Shown in pieces: positions 53,701-59,700 of a stretch of 64,000 nt of DNA. A program made the position numbers and the translations under genes. Source of the DNA: Ariolimax columbianus (lineage: Eukaryota > Mollusca > Gastropoda > Stylommatophora > Arionidae); the NCBI GenBank assembly GCA_036924085.1, contig JAVGWX010000012.1:4942043-5006042 (forward strand). The letters are read 5' to 3'. The notes below the pieces were generated by a model. It searched no databases. It had not been told where the DNA came from and worked only from the letters and a program-made list of their open reading frames with translations. Position 1 is the first letter of the stretch. Every line of letters begins with the position of its first letter.

Positions 53701-56700
53701 CACCTTTTTGCTCATCTGCCCTTGAACTTGGACTCTGGCCGTTCTGTTTTTGAGGTAGTGGTTGATCCACTTGTACATTTTCCCACAAACATCACTTCTT
53801 CTTAGCTTGACTCTAAGTCCGTCTTTCCAGACTTTGTCAAACGCCTTTTCCAGGTCCACCCAGACCGCTACTGTGTGTTTTTGTGCCTGGTAGGCATCTT
53901 CTATTTCCTGGGCTATGAGGATGACCTGGTCCTCAGTGGATCTGTGCTGTCTAAAGCCTTCTTGCTGTGGAATTAGTATTATTTTTTCTTCCAGATGCCA
54001 CATCAGTCTGGTGTTTATCATACGTTCCATCAGTTTGCCGACACAGCTCAGTAGGCTGATAGGCCTGTATCCATTTGGATCTGTTTTGTCTTTTCCTTTT
54101 TTTGGTACTGGTACAAGTACTGCGTCTTTCCATGCCTGGGGTACAATACCCCTTTTCCAGCTTTGGTTCAGGACTGATAGCAGTTTCCTCTTTGCTGTTT
54201 GGCCCAGCCCCATCAGCATTTCGTTTGTTATCCCGTCTTTTCCGGGAGATTTCCTTTTCTTTAATGTTCTCATGGCCTCTTCCATTTCGCTCATTATTAA
54301 TTTGGCCATCATATGCTCTTCAGATGCCGTATTGATGTTGTCGTGCCCCTTTTGCTCTTCACTAATGTCTTTATGCCTATCTGCAGGGACCCCGATGTGG
54401 TTTGCTCTGGCATAGTGATCGACAAAAGCGTTTGCGGCTTTTTTACCAGTGAGCAAGTTTTCGCCCTGCTTGATGGTAATTTGTTTGTTTGAAGGGGTTT
54501 CGTTATTCATGGCTCTGACTAGCTTCCATAGCTTGTTCCCTTCTTTGTCCAGGTTGAGGCTTTCCGTTTTGTTTTTCCAGCTCTCTCTTGCTGTTTGGTT
54601 AAGAGTGTATTTGTATTTCGCCGTGGCGGCTTTGAGGGCGATGTTTGCCTCCATAGATTGTTTTCGCTCTGCCATGTTCCTAGCATTTGTTACTGCATCT
54701 TCCACTTTCTGCAACTCATCATTCCAATAGGGCTTATAGTTTTTCCTAGCTCCTCTTGGGATGGTTTCAGTGGCGGCTTGCATTATTGCCTTGCTAAGGC
54801 TTTCCACCATGGGCTTCATTTTGTTGTTTCGTGTGTTGATGGTTTCACACAGCCCATCTGTCAGGATTGCAAATCTGTCCCAGTCGGCTCGTTTGTAATT
54901 CCAACGTGGGAGCGGTTTTGTTTCCTGTGGGCCCACTTCCATATCAATGTCTAGCCTGATCGGCCTGTGGTCGCTACCTGCCAGTTGGTTTAGCACCTGG
55001 CGGTCTATTTTATGGTGTATGTCCTGTGTGGAGAAGGCCAAATCTGGAGTCGAGGTGGTACGCCATGTTCTAGAATAGAAACTAGGGCTATCCTCCGGCC
55101 TATTGATTAGGGAGAGATTTGTATCTATCTCCCAATCTTCCAGTTCGTCACCTCTGCTGTCTGTGTCAGAGTATCCCCATCTCTCCGAGTGGCTGTTGAA
55201 GTCTCCAACTACTATGCAGTTGGAGTCTTTGACTTCCATACTCGAGAGCGATAGGTCTTTATTTGGTGGTCCCTACAGATTGAAAATGCGGAGCTTCGTC
55301 TCTTGAGCCATTAATCTCTGACACCCCTCCTTGACACTGGTAAATCTCTGACACCCCTCCTTGACACTGATAAATCTCTGACACTTTTCCTTGACACTGG
55401 TAAATCTCTGACACTCCTCCTTGATACTGGTAAATCTCTGACACTCCTCCTTGACACTGGTAAATCTCTGACACTCCTCCTTGACACTGGTAAATCTCTG
55501 ATACTTCTTCTTACTTACTTACTTATTTACTTAGTCGCTCCTCTTCTACCGTGAGGTGTAGAGGTTTGCCAAAGAGAACGCCACCCTGCTCTATCCGCCG
55601 TCTTTTTCCTGGCCTCTTTCCAATCCAGCCCTCTATCACTCATGGACTGTCGTATGTTGTCTTCCCAACGTACTTTGGGACGACCTCGGGGTCTGCGCCC
55701 TTGACTTTTGATCTCCCATGACTGCTTTGGTATCCGATCTTATTCCATTCTACAGACATGGCCAAACCACTGTAGTTGGGACTGCTCCACTCGTGTCTGC
55801 AGGGGTTGAACTTCAAGATTGCTACATATTGTCTGGTTACGGATCTTGTCCCTTTTCGTCACCTGAACCGCCTTTCTTAGATACCTCATTTCTGAAGTTT
55901 GTAATTGCCTTTCTTGGGCTGTAGTCATTGCCCATGACTCACATCCATATGTCAGGACAGGCACATAGGTCGAGCAGTATACATCCATCTTTGTTTTCCT
56001 GCTTATTTCTCTTCTACTGAGGAAACCTCTGTTTATTGCATGGAACAGTCTACCTGCTGCTGCCCTTGGTGCAGTTACCTCCTCTTTGATTCCTCCCCTG
56101 CTGTCTATTACTACTCCTAGATATTTAAAGTTGCTGACCTGATACTCCTCCTTGACACCAATAAATCTCTGACACTCCTCTAGCAAATATAAAGAATGCA
56201 TTTGTAACAAGGTAGCTTTAAAATAATCTGTTGGAAAGAATTGTAGCATTTATTATTTTATTTGTTTAAAATAACTACTTTATTAAAACATTATTTACTT
56301 TATTCTAAGATGCCATCCCTTTTAGGGTGCGCGCCTCAATTTCAGAACACAACAAATAAAAAGCTTGGGTTTTTTTAGACATGGAATTACTACTCACAAA
56401 ATTTACAATACCAATACGTTTACTAGAAACATTATTTGTTAGGTATGTTCTTTATCGTTACCTTCTGAATCAATATCAACTTCACATTCAGAGTTTGATT
56501 CTTCTGAATCACTTGTTGAGCCATTGATTATCTGCATTATCAAATAACACATTGACGTCTTGCTTCACAAATGTCAAACTTTCATCCTGCTGCTCTATTT
56601 CCATGTTCTTCTGCATGTGCAATAACATTTTCTTTCAGCGCGGCTTTGAAGTGTTGTCTTTTTGACATCATTTTGAATGGCAATAAGGGATAAAACTGAA

Positions 56701-59700
56701 CAAAACGAATGATGGAATAAAATAGGCAAATATGGAAAGTTTCACTGCCAAATTTGCAATCATGTTAGCCAATGACAATATTGACTGAAGTCCTGTTCAC
56801 CTGACACTAACTTAACTTAACTTAACGTCTTTATACTGGTTTAGAAGACCCTGCGGAATCTGTATACAACCAGTTACATTTACATCACCTTGCACTAAAA
56901 GCTATGCGCATCCAGTTTATTCTTAAATACATTAACTGTCCCTGCCTCCACTACCTCCCCTGGCAATGCATTCCAAGCAGACACCACTCTCTGACTAAAA
57001 AATATTTCCTAATATCTAATCTGGACCTCTCTTTAGTCAGCTTGTAGCTATGCCCTCGTGTTATTGTGGGTGGCTGTATTTTAAAAAACTTGTTATAGTC
57101 TAATTTATCCATTCCTCTGATCATCTTATAAACCTGTATTAAGTCACCACGAATTCTTCTCTCTTCGAGACGCTGTAGGCCGGTTTTTCTGAGTCGTTCA
57201 TTCATAATTTTAATTCTGGAATCCCACTATCATCTTTATCGCTCTTTTTTGTATTCTTTCCAGCATATTTATATCCCCTCTATGATAAGGACTCCACACC
57301 TGTACACAGTACTCCAATCTAGATCTAACTAAAGCTTTATACAGTTTGACGATCACTTCCTTGCTCCTATGTTTAATATTTCTTTTTATCATACCTAACA
57401 TTACATTTGCCTTTTTCACTGCTACCTTTACTTGCTCACTCACCTTTCCTGTATGATCTATTATAACCCCTAGGTCTCTTTCCTTATCTATCTTTCTAAT
57501 ATTGTTTTCTCCCATTCTGTAATTATGTTCCATATTGGATCTACCCATGTGGATGACTACATTTATCTACATTAAACTCCATTTGCCAGCTTACAGACCA
57601 TTCTCGAATTTTCTCTAAATCCGACATCAATATATCCACTTCTGCTTTAGATGAGACACTACTGCATAGTTTTACACTAGATAACCTTTGTTTGATAGCG
57701 ATTGTAAGACGCCATCGATTGGAAGATACATTCCAATTTTCAATTTTAGAGATGTTTAAATGTGAAAAATATACATCTTAGAATCTAAGAAATATGCTAT
57801 GTACATATTTATATACAAGGTGTGAAAATGTACAAGTTTTCTGTGATTTTATGCAGAACAGGTTTCATTCTTCCTTCTATATATTTTGAAAAAATATTCT
57901 AACATCTTTTGCTATCTGGTCGATATTGTGCATCTGTAATTTCAGTATTTTACAATTAGTTGATGAATGAATAAAAATATGGAAGGCTAGGGCACAAACA
58001 CCATATAAAATTATTAAGAAAATAATCAAGACAGCTATAGAGATTAAAACAGATTTATGTCTGTGCATCATAATCTGACCAAAGCATTTGACAGAGTGAA
58101 GCACAGGGTAATGATCCCACATGTTGGAAAAGCTGCATGTTGATGACAAGGACCTGAGAATTATTCAAAACTTATGCTGGGCACAGATTTCAGCTATTCT
58201 TCTTCTTCTTCTTCTTCGTTCATTCTCAATCTCCCACTACCAAACACTGAAAGGGCTTAAGTAGCAGAATGTAGTCCAGAGAACGGAATGCGTTGTGTTG
58301 TAGTTTACAGCTTGGCTGTGATATTTGCACCTTTCGGTCCAACACATCCGACTTCAGCAAGCATTTTTTGAGTACCGGGTTAGCATTCCCTCTTCGATCC
58401 CTTCTCCTAAGCCAGTCTGCCCTGATGCAGCCTGTTATCTAGGATCACCGCGTGGAGATGTAAAAGGGTCTTGGCAGCTATGGTTCGCTGGCCCTGACGC
58501 CAGCAATCAGCTATGGGTCGCTGACCACTGCAGCTCTTGTGCTGCTCAGCATCTTGATCCCTCAGCTATTCAAATAGGTAACAAATTAGGAAATTTCATG
58601 CAGTTTTAAAAAAAAGGGAGTGTGCTGTCCACTGACCTGTTCTCTCAGTGCAGCAAATTTATCTTGCAATCCATAGATTCAATGCCAGAAATATCAATTG
58701 GCGGACAGAAAATAAATAACTTGTGTTAAGCTGAGGAATGATGCCAACGCCAACCGCAGGATTCTTGAGGACGATGAGTAAATACCCAGTTATATTGGAT
58801 ATATATTTTTTTCTCTTTCCCTTGGTCTATCTCTCTTCTTCTTCCGCCCCTCTTCTGTCAATCACTCTTCTTCTTTCCCCCTTCCCCTATCTGGTCTATC
58901 TCTCTTCTTTTCTGTTGCCCCCCCCCCCCATATCTCTTCTTTCCCACTGTCTATCTCTTTTCCCTTCCTCTCTTCTTTTTCCAACCCCGTGTCTATCTCT
59001 CTTCATCTCCACCCTCTTTTTTGCATATATCTTCTTCTTTCTTCCCTCCCCCACCCCCTTGCTTTTCTCTCGTCTTCTCACCCTCCGCTCCCCCCCCCCA
59101 TCATCATCTCTCTTTTCACCCCCCACCTCGCTTTGTTTATCCCTCAACTATCTCTCCATACTCCTGCTTTGTCTATATCTCTTCATCTTCTACCCCCACC
59201 TCCACCCCTAACACTCTTCCCCCCCTCCCTGCCGATCTCTCTTCTTCTTTCTCTCTTCTTCCCCTTCTCCTTCTCCCCCTTATCCTTCTCCTTCTCCCCC
59301 TTCTCCTTCTCCCCCTTCTCCTTCTCATTCTCCCCCTTATCCTTCTCCTTCTCCCCCTTCTCCTTCTCATTCTCCCCCTTCTCCTCCTTCTCCTTCTCAT
59401 TCTCCCCCTTATCCTTCTCCTTCTCCCCCTTCTCCTTCTCATTCTCCCCCTTCTCCTTCTCCTTCTTGCCCTTCTCCTTCTTCACTATCTCCTTCTACCC
59501 CAATCACTATCAGGTCAGACATGCACATCATTGGCTCCATACGAGTTGTCTGTGTTTGTTTTTATGAAGTTGGTTGTGTTTCACTATGTCCTCTGTGCGG
59601 GGTTTGTGCATCCATCTTCAGCATTCATTTGATTGGGGCTGCTTTCCTGAACTTTTGCTATCCCCAGTCTGCCTGTAAGGCAGCAGTAGTTTGGTGCCAG

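Noticed and set aside
55740..56249. Host gene of 169 residues on the minus strand
   Set aside because: It reads as the C-terminus of a LINE reverse transcriptase ([25 protein letters not shown]).
58738..59632. Ser/Leu/Pro-rich and Arg/Glu-rich proteins
   Set aside because: Low-complexity translation of a CT-rich tract.
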